Source: Pseudomonadota bacterium (GTDB taxonomy: Bacteria > Pseudomonadota > Alphaproteobacteria > Rhizobiales > Xanthobacteraceae). From it: a DNA stretch of 64,000 bases. Under the pieces are notes generated by a model, which saw only the letters and a program-made list of their open reading frames with translations, searched no databases and was not told where the DNA came from. The stretch lies in contig JAEXYA010000001.1 in assembly GCA_023451825.1 (NCBI GenBank), positions 33,862 through 97,861 on the forward strand. Reading direction: 5' to 3'. The translations under genes were made by a program, and so were the position numbers. Shown in pieces: positions 15,907 to 23,940 of the stretch; the stretch's first letter is position 1, and every line of letters starts with the position of its first letter.

Positions 15907-17034
15907 CTATTGCCCGCGCAATCGCCGCAATTCCGGCAGCACCCGATAACGGCCGATCTCATAGGGAAACTCGCCGCGATTGGCGAGGATGACGACGCCC
16001 ATCTTCTGTTGCGGCAGCAGACCGACATAGGCAGTGGCATTGTTGAGTCCGCCGGGCTTGTCTATGACCTCGATCCCGTGGCGATGCACGTTCTCCCAGG
16101 CGATGGCCTGGCCGAAGTCGGCATCGACACGGAAGGTCTCGCGCTGGGTCATTTTCAGCGCCTGTGCGAGTTGCGGATCGATGGCGCTGTCGTCAAGCGA
16201 TGCTGCAACAAAGATCCCGAGATCCTTCGCCGACGAATACATTTGCCCGGTTCCGGGGAAGTCATAATAGCCCTGCTGCGTGCCGGGGCGGCCGATGGTC
16301 GAACCGTCATCGTCATAGCCCTGGACGACGCGCGCCAATATCTCCGGCGGCAGTTGCGCCTGATGGTCCGCACCGCGCTCGGGCAGGAATGTTTCTGTCA
16401 TGCCGAGCGGCTGCAACACGCGCTCGGACACCAGCGCGCCGATCGGGCGGCCATAGCGACGCTCCAGCACCAGCTGCAGCAGTACGTATCCCGCATGCGT
16501 ATAGACGCGCTGCTTACCCGGCTCTTCGCCGGCCTTCGGCGTCCAGCTGTTCAAGGCATCGAAAAAGCGCGGCAGCGAATAGGTGTCGGTCGGCCATGGC
16601 GGATGGTCGGTCGGCAGCAACAGGCCGGATGTATGGGTCGCAAGTTGCCCGATGGTGATGCGCTTGGCGTAGTCGCCGGTTAGCTCCGGCACATATTTGC
16701 TCGCGGGATCATCGAGGCTGAACTCGCCGCGGATCGATCCCAGCGACACCAGGGTCGCTTCGAACAGTTTCCGCACCGACGCGAGATTGAACAAAGTGTC
16801 GGACGTGATCGGCCGCTGGGTGGCATGATCGGCAAAGCCGTAAGTGAAAATCTGCGTCTGCCCGGCGGCATGCACGGCCACGGCAAGGCCGCCGTGATTG
16901 TTGACCTTCGGTGCAAGCTCGGTGGTGACGATGTGCTTGATCCGTTCGTTGACGGCGTCGTCCGCGGTCGCCGGCACAAGGCTGGCGCTGGTCAGAAACA
17001 ACAGCGCGCCGAACAGAGACAATTGCAGTTTCAT
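15907..17034 (-). CDS. Serine hydrolase of the class C beta-lactamase / DD-peptidase fold
   Basis: A 375-residue exported protein with a signal peptide at about residues 1-21. The catalytic S-x-x-K motif is SVRK in NLASVRKLFE. The second motif, normally Y-x-N, reads YTH in KQRVYTHAGY. The KTG-equivalent region reads DKPGGLNNATAYVG and is followed by GVVILANR, as in AmpC. The Asn-to-His change makes a true beta-lactamase less certain; an esterase or a cell-wall peptidase is equally possible. The ATG at 17034 has a GGAG at the right distance and begins a proper signal peptide, so it is preferred over upstream starts. Confidence 0.85.
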   Translation of the reverse strand: MKLQLSLFGALLFLTSASLVPATADDAVNERIKHIVTTELAPKVNNHGGLAVAVHAAGQTQIFTYGFADHATQRPITSDTLFNLASVRKLFEATLVSLGSIRGEFSLDDPASKYVPELTGDYAKRITIGQLATHTSGLLLPTDHPPWPTDTYSLPRFFDALNSWTPKAGEEPGKQRVYTHAGYVLLQLVLERRYGRPIGALVSERVLQPLGMTETFLPERGADHQAQLPPEILARVVQGYDDDGSTIGRPGTQQGYYDFPGTGQMYSSAKDLGIFVAASLDDSAIDPQLAQALKMTQRETFRVDADFGQAIAWENVHRHGIEVIDKPGGLNNATAYVGLLPQQKMGVVILANRGEFPYEIGRYRVLPELRRLRGQ

Positions 17035-17198
17035 TGCCACTCCATGAGCCCCCATGGTCACGACAACGCAAAACGTCAGATATACAATGTGCGACAAACA
17101 TGCGCCGTGTGGTCACTTTGTGGTGAGACGCGTCGTGCAGCAGGGTTGTGGCGCAAAGCCCCATGGCAGCCACATTCGCTTCCTAGTCGAGAACATTC

Positions 17199-17276
17199 GG
17201 TGAGGTAGAGCGCAGCGAAACTCATCGCCGCTGGGCTTGCGTGGTGATGGATTTCGCTGCGCGGCCCATCCGACGC
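17199..17276. repeat. Palindromic repeat, family B, copy 3 (diverged)
   Basis: GAGGTAGAGCGCAGCGAAAC is matched by GATTTCGCTGCGCGGCCCATC in inverse orientation. The copy has drifted more than the others. It sits in the divergent gap between the serine hydrolase and the DUF3060 gene, so it may overlap promoter sequence. Confidence 0.65.
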
Positions 17277-17306
17277 ACGTCACGTATGTCATCTGGAGGA
17301 ATTGTC

Positions 17307-17816
17307 TTGAAGCTCAAGCACGTTGTTGCCGCGGCCGCATTCGTCATCGTTCCCGCCGCTGCATTTGCCGAGGAGATCACGGTTGAAGGCGTGCAGATGT
17401 CGCGCGATTTCGCTTGCGACGGGCAGGACGTCATCATTGCCGGTCAGGGCAACACGGTCGAGCTCACCGGCCGTTGCGGCGACGTCAAGGTGGTGGGGGC
17501 CGACCACGAGGTGCGCTTCGATGAAGCGAAGTCGCTCGCCGTCAACGGCACGTCGATCAAGGCGACGGGCGGCGAGACCGCCGCGCTGCTGGTCGAGCTG
17601 CACAAGAATAAGGTGCAAGCGAAGCTGAAGTCGGACGGCGCTCCGGCCGAAGTCTCCGTCTCCGGTGTGGATCAGAACGTCTCGCTGACCGTCGGCAGCG
17701 CTGCGAAGATCGCTGTGCAGGGCTCGCAGAACGAGCTCACCTGGACCGCCGAAAACGGCGTCAAGCCGCCGGCGATCTCGACATCGGGCATCGGGAATAA
17801 GATTAGTAAGAAATAG
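17307..17816 (+). CDS. Exported DUF3060-like protein (TTG start)
   Basis: A 169-residue protein with a signal peptide (LKHVVAAAAFVIVPAAAFA) and a mature part made of short repeated beta-strands. Phrases such as VIIAGQGNTVELTGRCGDVKVVG, split by Gly and Asn turns, suggest a right-handed beta-helix or DUF3060 fold. I chose TTG at 17307 because GGAGGA lies seven bases upstream; an in-frame ATG at 17286 would add seven residues and overlap that site. No catalytic residues are visible. Function unknown, probably periplasmic. Confidence 0.75.
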   Translation: MKLKHVVAAAAFVIVPAAAFAEEITVEGVQMSRDFACDGQDVIIAGQGNTVELTGRCGDVKVVGADHEVRFDEAKSLAVNGTSIKATGGETAALLVELHKNKVQAKLKSDGAPAEVSVSGVDQNVSLTVGSAAKIAVQGSQNELTWTAENGVKPPAISTSGIGNKISKK

Positions 17817-17823
17817 AGATCGC

Positions 17824-17913
17824 GTAGCCCGGATGGAGCGAAGCGCAATCCGGGGACCGGCGTTTCAATTTGTTCTGCTGTTCCCGGATTACGCTGCGCT
17901 CCATCCGGGCTAC
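17824..17913. repeat. Palindromic repeat, family C, copy 1
   Basis: GTAGCCCGGATGGAGCGAAG on the left is mirrored by GCGCTCCATCCGGGCTAC on the right, with about 30-base arms and few mismatches. It lies between the convergent ends of the DUF3060 gene and queD, where it could act as a two-way terminator (inference). A second copy is at 20631-20754. Confidence 0.88.
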
Positions 17914-17916
17914 ACC

Positions 17917-18285
17917 TTATTTCTTCGGCCCGAAATACACGCAGCTCTCATTGCAGCTGTCGCGGAAGACGCCGACACGGACCACCGGTCCCTTGTCGGC
18001 GACGCGATCCCAGATGAAGCGCGACAGGTTCTCCAGCGTCGGGATGCCGATCGCTTCGATCTTGTTCAAGAATTTGTGGTCCAGCGTCTTGCGCAGATCG
18101 TCGAGGCCGCGGTCGAGCAGACCCAGGTCCATCACCATGCCGGTGACCGGATCGGGCTCGCCGCGAATGGTGATCTCGGCGCGGAAGGAATGGCCGTGGA
18201 TCTCCTGGCTCACTTCGCCGAGCGTCGTGTGTGACAACGCATGGGCTGCCTCGAAGCGAAACGATTTCGTCAATTCCCACATCAC
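17917..18285 (-). CDS. queD: 6-carboxytetrahydropterin synthase-like protein (QueD family)
   Basis: A 122-residue protein of the PTPS/QueD fold. QueD turns dihydroneopterin triphosphate into 6-carboxytetrahydropterin on the route to queuosine. The zinc-binding histidines are in FEAAHAL and IHGHSF, and LDHKFLN and CNES supply the rest of the site. In the E. coli enzyme a catalytic Cys lies four residues before the HGH motif; here that position is Ser (EVSQEIHGH). The gene starts 12 bases after the queE stop, which supports a role in 7-deazaguanine synthesis despite the substitution. Confidence 0.88.
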   Translation of the reverse strand: MMWELTKSFRFEAAHALSHTTLGEVSQEIHGHSFRAEITIRGEPDPVTGMVMDLGLLDRGLDDLRKTLDHKFLNKIEAIGIPTLENLSRFIWDRVADKGPVVRVGVFRDSCNESCVYFGPKK

Positions 18286-18297
18286 CTGATACCCGAA

Positions 18298-18930
18298 CTA
18301 CCTGATGCCTAGTGTCTTGTGTGTCTGCACGCTCAGCCGCCATTGCGGATGTTTCAGACAGTAATCCACCGCCTGCGCGGTATTGCTGATCGCGTCGGGC
18401 CCGTCCATCGGCTGCAGCGAGAATCGCTCGAAAGCGAGCGCTTCAAATCTGTCCGGCATGGCGGTGGCCTGCGGATAGACCAGCTTCAATTCATGGCCGG
18501 CGCGAATAACGAGCTCGCTGCCTGCTTTCGGCGAGACGCAGATCCAGTCGATGCCGGCCGGCGGCGCCACGGTGCCGTTGGTCTCGACGCCGATCTCGAA
18601 GCCACGTTCATGCAATGCGGCGACCAGTTCGTCGTTGACCTGCAGCAAAGGTTCGCCGCCCGTCAGCACCACATAGCGGTTGTCGTTCGGCCCCACCCAT
18701 TGCGCGGCGATGGTGTCGGCCAGCGCGGCCGCGGTGGCGTAGCGGCCACCCAGCGTCCCATCCATGCCGACAAAATCCGTATCGCAGAACTGGCAGACCG
18801 CGGTGGCGCGGTCCTGTTCACGGCCGGTCCAGAGGTTGCAGCCCGCAAAGCGGCAGAACACGGAGGCGCGGCCCGCATGGGCGCCTTCGCCCTGCAGTGT
18901 CAGGAAAATCTCTTTGACCGCGTAACTCAA
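18298..18930 (-). CDS. queE: 7-carboxy-7-deazaguanine synthase (TTG start)
   Basis: A 210-residue radical SAM enzyme that contracts 6-carboxytetrahydropterin to 7-carboxy-7-deazaguanine. The cluster motif has the long CX14CX2C spacing found in many QueE proteins (CNLWTG to VCQFCDTDF) instead of CX3CX2C. LTGGEPLLQ and VETNGTVAPP are the usual SAM- and substrate-binding stretches. The likely start is TTG at 18930, giving LSYAVKEIF, close to the common MSYAVKEIF; no ATG fits this position. The queD gene follows 12 bases later. queC and queF are not in this window. Confidence 0.92.
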   Translation of the reverse strand: MSYAVKEIFLTLQGEGAHAGRASVFCRFAGCNLWTGREQDRATAVCQFCDTDFVGMDGTLGGRYATAAALADTIAAQWVGPNDNRYVVLTGGEPLLQVNDELVAALHERGFEIGVETNGTVAPPAGIDWICVSPKAGSELVIRAGHELKLVYPQATAMPDRFEALAFERFSLQPMDGPDAISNTAQAVDYCLKHPQWRLSVQTHKTLGIR

Positions 18931-19124
18931 TGAATCTGCTCTGCAAAATCCCCACAAGCCAAAGCGGCCGGGGATTGTTCTCGGTTCCATATGGGGTGAG
19001 CGCCGGCTCTTAGCACGTGCAGCGGTGGATGTCTCAGGTCGATCACCGAGTTGTCAATTGAGCTCATTGCCCGTGACCGCCAATGGTGATTTAGATCACG
19101 TCAAAATGTCGCACCTGGATACCT

Positions 19125-19667
19125 ATGCAGGCCTCGCTCGTCACATCGGACACCGCAGCCACGCCCCGCGCCTGCGGGACCTGCACCATGTGCTGCAAGG
19201 TCTACCGCATCGACGAGGTGCCGAAGCCGGCCGGAAAATGGTGCCAGCATTGCGCCATCGGCTCCGGCTGCAAGATCTACGACACCCGCCCGCAGCAATG
19301 CCGCGCCTTCGATTGCGTCTGGGTGCAGGACCACGAGATGGCCGAGGCCTGGAAGCCCGAACATTCCAAGATCGTGTTCTCGGTCTATCCGACAACGGGT
19401 TTCATCTATGGCCAGGTCGATCCCGGCGCGCCCTCCGCCTGGCAGAAACAGCCAATGCTGAACGGCCTGATCGCATGGTCGGCAAAGCTGCTCGAGGAGC
19501 GGCGGCATCTGCTGATCTTCGTCGGCAGCAATGCCACGTTGATCATGCCGACCGGCCCGGTGCCGATCGGGCCGATGTCTCCGGCGGATGGTTTTATCAT
19601 CCGTGAGACCTTTACGGCGAAGGGCAAGGATTACATCGCGACAAGGGTGGCGAGTGGAAGGTCGTAG
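19125..19667 (+). CDS. YkgJ-like zinc/iron-chelating cysteine-cluster protein
   Basis: A 180-residue protein with eight cysteines packed into the first 65 residues: CGTCTMCCKVYRI, WCQHCAIGSGCKIYDTRP and QCRAFDC. This is the CxxCxxCC pattern of the YkgJ/UPF0153 cysteine-cluster family, thought to hold an Fe-S cluster or zinc. The C-terminal half is ordinary alpha/beta sequence with no obvious active site. It is transcribed alone, away from queE. Function unknown. Confidence 0.85.
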   Translation: MQASLVTSDTAATPRACGTCTMCCKVYRIDEVPKPAGKWCQHCAIGSGCKIYDTRPQQCRAFDCVWVQDHEMAEAWKPEHSKIVFSVYPTTGFIYGQVDPGAPSAWQKQPMLNGLIAWSAKLLEERRHLLIFVGSNATLIMPTGPVPIGPMSPADGFIIRETFTAKGKDYIATRVASGRS

Positions 19668-19670
19668 CTC

Positions 19671-19773
19671 GTAGGATGGGTAGAGCGCAGGCGCGCAGCG
19701 CCGGAGCGAAACCCATCACCACACATTCCGGCGCTTGTTGTGATGGGTTTCGCTGCGCTCTACCCATCCTACG
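19671..19773. repeat. Palindromic repeat, family B, copy 4
   Basis: GTAGGATGGGTAGAGCGCAG at the left end and CTGCGCTCTACCCATCCTAC at the right end are nearly exact reverse complements. The centre holds a smaller GGCGCGCAGCGCC hairpin. It separates two genes on the same strand. Confidence 0.9.
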
Positions 19774-19839
19774 GCCGCGGCGCTTGACCCCACGATCTCC
19801 ATCAACACAATGCCCTCCAACCAACAGGAGGAAACATCC

Positions 19840-20610
19840 GTGAAAAATCCATTCGACCTCACCGGCAAGGTCGCCGTCATCACCGGCTCCAGCCGCGGCA
19901 TCGGCCGTGCGTCGGCGGAATTGCTGGCCCAGCTCGGCGCCAAGGTCGTCGTCTCCAGCCGCAAGGCCGATGCGTGTGAAGCCGTCGCCGAAGGCATCCG
20001 CAACAATGGCGGCGACGCCCATGTCATTCCCTGCAACATCGCGCGCAAGGACGAGGTCGAGGCGCTGATCGACGGCACCGTGAAGCATTACGGCCCGATC
20101 GACATCCTGGTCTGCAACGCCGCGGTGAATCCCTATTACGGTCCGCTGCTCGACATCAGTGATGAAGCCTTCGACAAGATCATGGGCTCCAATGTGAAGA
20201 GCAATATCTGGCTCTGCGCGAAAGCAATCCCGGCGATGGCCGAGCGCGGCCGTGGCTCGGTCGTCATCATCTCCTCCATCGGTGGCCTGCGCGGCTCCAC
20301 GGTGATCGGTGCCTACGGCATTTCCAAAGCCGCTGATTTTGCGCTGTGCCGCTCGCTCGCCGGCGAATGGGGCCCGAAGGGTGTGCGGGTGAACTGCATC
20401 GCGCCGGGCCTGGTGAAGACCGATTTCGCCAAGGCGCTGTGGGAGGACGAGGCCAATCTCAAGCGCCGCACGGCCACCACACCGCTCCGCCGCATCGGCG
20501 AGCCCCATGAGATCGCGGGTGCCGTGGCCTATCTCGGCTCGGATTCATCGACCTTCATGACCGGGCAGACGATTGTCATCGACGGCGGCGTGACGACGGC
20601 GTCGGTTTAA
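19840..20610 (+). CDS. Short-chain dehydrogenase/reductase (GTG start)
   Basis: A 256-residue classical SDR. The cofactor loop is TGSSRGIGRA, the next motif CNAA, and the catalytic Ser, Tyr and Lys are in IISSIGG and AYGISKAAD. The C-terminus GQTIVIDGG is the family ending. The Arg after the Gly-rich loop (VVSSRKADA) suggests NADP(H). AGGAGG lies eight bases before the GTG at 19840, so this start is firm. The substrate is unknown; similar proteins are dehydrogenases of hydroxyacyl or alcohol substrates. It is flanked by repeats, so it is probably transcribed alone. Confidence 0.9.
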   Translation: MKNPFDLTGKVAVITGSSRGIGRASAELLAQLGAKVVVSSRKADACEAVAEGIRNNGGDAHVIPCNIARKDEVEALIDGTVKHYGPIDILVCNAAVNPYYGPLLDISDEAFDKIMGSNVKSNIWLCAKAIPAMAERGRGSVVIISSIGGLRGSTVIGAYGISKAADFALCRSLAGEWGPKGVRVNCIAPGLVKTDFAKALWEDEANLKRRTATTPLRRIGEPHEIAGAVAYLGSDSSTFMTGQTIVIDGGVTTASV

Positions 20611-20630
20611 TCCGACGTCATTGCGAATTC

Positions 20631-20754
20631 GTAGCCCGGATGGAGCGCAGCGTAATCCGGGGACCGGCGTTTCATGATGTCGCCGGTCCCTGCATTACGC
20701 GGAGTTCATCATCGGGCGCGCTTCGCGCGACCCGTTGGCTTTATGCAGGCTACG
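20631..20754. repeat. Palindromic repeat, family C, copy 2 (with insertion)
   Basis: It begins GTAGCCCGGATGGAGCGCAG like copy 1, but the right arm is broken: GCATTACGCGGAGTTCATCATC is followed by CGGGCGCGCTTCGCGCGACC before GCAGGCTAC. The right half looks rearranged or replaced. Confidence 0.8.
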
Positions 20755-20869
20755 AGATGCACGAAACCTCCCGAAACAAAACTCTCGCGGTACCACCTCA
20801 CCACCCGCCATACTCCTTTCCCGATTTTTAAGATTTCGGGTGCACGGATGTCGCAGGCGGAGAGTTCCC

Positions 20870-22072
20870 GTGCGGCAGACGGATATCGCGATCATTGGTG
20901 GCGGCCTTGCAGGCTCGGCCGCGGCAGCGATGCTGGGCCGCGCCGGCATCTCTGCGATTCTGATTGAGCCGCATCGTCAGCATCCGCCCGAGCTGCGTTG
21001 CGAGAAGATCGGCGGCCAGCAGCAGATCGATCGACTGGAGCGCACCGGCCTGCGCGACGCCGTGTTCAACGCCGCCACCCATGACGGCGAAATCTGGCTC
21101 GCACGTTTCGGTCGCGTGATCGACAAACGGCCGGGCACCCAGCACGGCTTCCTCTACGAGACGTTGGTCAACACCGTGCGCGGCGAAATCCCGGCTTCGG
21201 TGGAAACGATCCATGCCAAGGCCGTGTCGATCCGCACATCGGACGACCGCCAGACCATCGGCCTCTCCACTGGCGACGACATTTCCGCGCGCCTCATTGT
21301 TCTGGCGAATGGCGCCAGTGTCGGCTTGCGCGATCAGCTGAAGATCGGTCGCCCCGTCATCTCGGCCTGTCATTCCATTTCGGTCGGCTTCGACATTGCG
21401 CCGAAGACCCGTGAAAAATTCGACTTCCCCGCGCTGACTTATTTTGCCGAAGCGACGCGTCATCGCACCGCCTATCTCACGCTGTTCCCGATCGGCGAGA
21501 CCATGCGCGGCAACCTGTTTGTTTACCGCGAGGCGAATGATCCCTGGGTGCGCGCCATGCGCCGCACGCCGGAAGCGGCACTTGATGAATGCCTGCCGAA
21601 ACTGCGCCGCCTGATCGGCGACTACACGATCTCCGGCGACATCAAGATCCGCCCGATCGATCTCTATGAGAGCGACAATGTGGTGCAGCCCGGCATCGTG
21701 TTGGTCGGCGATGCCTTCGCCTCGCCATGCCCGGGCAGCGGTTGCGGCACCGACAAGGTGTTTACCGATGTCGTGCAGCTCTGCCGCGTGCATATTCCGA
21801 ACTGGCTGGCGAGCGACGGCATGGGCGCGGACAAGATCGCGCAATATTACAGCGATCCGCTCAAGGTCGAATGCGATGCCTGGGCGAAGAACAAGGCGTT
21901 CACGCTGCGCGCGGTGACGCTGGAGAATTCGCTCTATTGGCGCATGCAGCGCTGGATGCGGTTCTTCGGCCGGCTCGGCGAAGGCATCGTCCGCCGCGCC
22001 CGCGAGACCTTGCCAGGTGAACTCGCGCTGGTCGGCTGCGCTCTCGTGGTGATGAGCGTGCCGGCGATTTAA
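20870..22072 (+). CDS. FAD-dependent monooxygenase/reductase-like protein (GTG start)
   Basis: A 400-residue flavoprotein. The FAD-binding Rossmann motif DIAIIGGGLAGSAAAAMLGRAG starts four residues in. The second FAD motif is visible as GIVLVGDAFASPCPGSGCGTDKV, in the layout of the UbiH/geranylgeranyl-reductase group. The GTG at 20870 follows GGAGAG and places the Rossmann strand at the N-terminus as expected; longer in-frame versions run through repeat sequence. The C-terminal 25 residues are hydrophobic. Substrate unknown: hydroxylation, halogenation or double-bond reduction are all possible for the fold. Confidence 0.82.
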   Translation: MRQTDIAIIGGGLAGSAAAAMLGRAGISAILIEPHRQHPPELRCEKIGGQQQIDRLERTGLRDAVFNAATHDGEIWLARFGRVIDKRPGTQHGFLYETLVNTVRGEIPASVETIHAKAVSIRTSDDRQTIGLSTGDDISARLIVLANGASVGLRDQLKIGRPVISACHSISVGFDIAPKTREKFDFPALTYFAEATRHRTAYLTLFPIGETMRGNLFVYREANDPWVRAMRRTPEAALDECLPKLRRLIGDYTISGDIKIRPIDLYESDNVVQPGIVLVGDAFASPCPGSGCGTDKVFTDVVQLCRVHIPNWLASDGMGADKIAQYYSDPLKVECDAWAKNKAFTLRAVTLENSLYWRMQRWMRFFGRLGEGIVRRARETLPGELALVGCALVVMSVPAI

Positions 22073-22082
22073 GCTCGTAGCC

Positions 22083-22169
22083 GTAGGGTGGGCAAAGCGA
22101 AGCGTGCCCACCTTCACCAGCTCTGCATTTGGTGGTGGGCACGTCGCTTCGCTCCTTTGCCCACCCTAC
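22083..22169. repeat. Palindromic repeat, family D
   Basis: GTAGGGTGGGCAAAGCGAAG is mirrored by CTTCGCTCCTTTGCCCACCCTAC. The ends resemble family B but the inner arm GCGTGCCCACC differs. It lies between the flavoprotein gene and glpK. Confidence 0.88.
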
Positions 22170-22249
22170 AGCTTGAGACACCTTGACCTTCTCCCCCCGA
22201 TCCGGTTGCCTGCCCGCGTAACAAATCAAACACCCGGGAAGAAACCTCC

Positions 22250-23740
22250 ATGTCATTCGTGATGGCCATCGATCAGGGCACCACATCGTCGCGCGCGATG
22301 ATTTTTGCCGCGGATCTTTCGATCGCGGCGATTGCGCAGCAGGAATTCCCGCAGCATTTTCCGGCCTCAGGTTGGGTCGAGCACGAGCCCGAGGACATCT
22401 GGTCGTCGACGCTGCAAGTCTGCCGCGATGCCATGGCCAAAGCGAAAGTCAGCGCCAAGGACATCGCCGCCATCGGTATCACCAATCAGCGCGAGACGGT
22501 GGTGGTCTGGGATCGCGTCACCGGCCATGCGGTGCATCGCGCCATCGTCTGGCAGGATCGCCGCACGGCGGAGACCTGCGCGCAGATGAAGGCCGACGGG
22601 CAGGAGCCTTTCATCACCGAGCGCACCGGCCTGATCATCGATCCGTATTTCTCCGGCACCAAGGTGGCGTGGATTCTCGATCACGTCCCCGGCGCGCGCG
22701 CCCGCGCCGAGCGTGGCGAGCTGATGTTCGGCACAGTGGATTGCTATCTGCTGTGGCGGCTCACCGGTGGAAAGGTGCATGCGACCGACGCCACTAATGC
22801 CTCGCGCACGCTGCTGTTCAACATCCATACTGGTGAGTGGGATGACGAGTTGCTGAAGCTCCTGCGCGTCCCGCGTGCGATGTTGCCGAAGGTGCAGGAC
22901 TCGTCCTCCGATTTCGGCAGCACCGATCTGTTCGGGGGCAGCATCATCATCGGTGGCATTGCCGGCGACCAGCAGGCGGCCACCATCGGGCAGGCTTGTT
23001 TTTCGCCGGGCATGATCAAGTCCACTTACGGCACCGGCTGCTTTGCGCTGCTCAACACCGGCACCACGCCGGTGGTGTCGAAGCACAAGCTGCTCACCAC
23101 CGTGGCCTATCAATTGAACGGCGTGCGCACCTATGCGCTGGAAGGCTCGATCTTCGTCGCGGGCTCCGCGGTGCAGTGGCTGCGAGATGGCCTCGGCATC
23201 ATCAAGAGCGCCTCCGAGAGCGGCCCGCTCGCCGACAAGAACGACAGTTCGCAATCGGTCTATCTGGTGCCGGCATTCGTCGGGCTCGGTGCGCCCTATT
23301 GGAATCCCGATGTGCGCGGCGCGCTGTTCGGCCTCACGCGTAACACCGGCCCGGCCGAGCTCGCCCATGCCGCGTTGGAAAGCGTCTGCTATCAGACCCG
23401 CGATCTCTATGCAGCGATGCGCGCCGACTGGCCGGATGTGTCAGCCGCCACGGTGGTGCTGCGCGTCGATGGCGGCATGACGGCCTCGGACTGGACCATG
23501 CAGCGCCTCGCGGATCTGCTCGATGCGCCCGTGGATCGTCCGATGATCCAGGAAACGACGGCGCTGGGCGCCGCCTATCTCGCCGGTCTCAAGGCCGGCG
23601 TGTTTCCGGAGCCGGCAAAGTTCGCGGACAACTGGCGCCTGGAGCGCCGATTCAAGCCTGTCATGAGCGAGGCGACACGCACGCGAAAACTGAAAGGCTG
23701 GGCGCAGGCGGTGAAGGGCGTCTTGGCGACGTCGCCGTAG
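22250..23740 (+). CDS. glpK: Glycerol kinase
   Basis: A 496-residue FGGY-family kinase that makes sn-glycerol 3-phosphate from glycerol and ATP in the cytoplasm. MAIDQGTTSSRAMIF holds the N-terminal phosphate-binding loop. FGTVDCYLLWRLTGG, STYGTGCFALLNTG and LRVDGGMTASDW are standard glycerol kinase blocks, and the length matches the family. AAGAAACC precedes the ATG. Neither glpF nor glpD is beside it. A large palindromic repeat follows the stop directly. Confidence 0.95.
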   Translation: MSFVMAIDQGTTSSRAMIFAADLSIAAIAQQEFPQHFPASGWVEHEPEDIWSSTLQVCRDAMAKAKVSAKDIAAIGITNQRETVVVWDRVTGHAVHRAIVWQDRRTAETCAQMKADGQEPFITERTGLIIDPYFSGTKVAWILDHVPGARARAERGELMFGTVDCYLLWRLTGGKVHATDATNASRTLLFNIHTGEWDDELLKLLRVPRAMLPKVQDSSSDFGSTDLFGGSIIIGGIAGDQQAATIGQACFSPGMIKSTYGTGCFALLNTGTTPVVSKHKLLTTVAYQLNGVRTYALEGSIFVAGSAVQWLRDGLGIIKSASESGPLADKNDSSQSVYLVPAFVGLGAPYWNPDVRGALFGLTRNTGPAELAHAALESVCYQTRDLYAAMRADWPDVSAATVVLRVDGGMTASDWTMQRLADLLDAPVDRPMIQETTALGAAYLAGLKAGVFPEPAKFADNWRLERRFKPVMSEATRTRKLKGWAQAVKGVLATSP

Positions 23741-23747
23741 GGCGTCT

Positions 23748-23940
23748 TTTCCCTCCCCGGAGCGAAGCGAATGGGGAGGGTGGCGCGACGGCGAGCGTTC
23801 AGCGAGCCTCGTGACGGGTGGGGTCTCTCCCCACGTGACGTCCTTCCGTGGAGATAGACCCCACCCGTCTCATAGCTCGCTGAGCGCTCGCTTTGATCCA
23901 CCCTCCCCACGGCGCCGCTGCGCGGCTTGGGGGAGGGAGA
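23748..23940. repeat. Long inverted repeat, family E
   Basis: Two arms of about 85-90 bases are imperfect reverse complements: CCCTCCCCGGAGCGAAGCGA and GGTGGGGTCTCTCC on the left, GGAGATAGACCCCACCCGTC and GGCTTGGGGGAGGGAG on the right. The middle is GACGTCCTTCCG. Transcribed, it would form one very long hairpin immediately after glpK. The type is common between genes in Rhizobiales. Confidence 0.88.
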
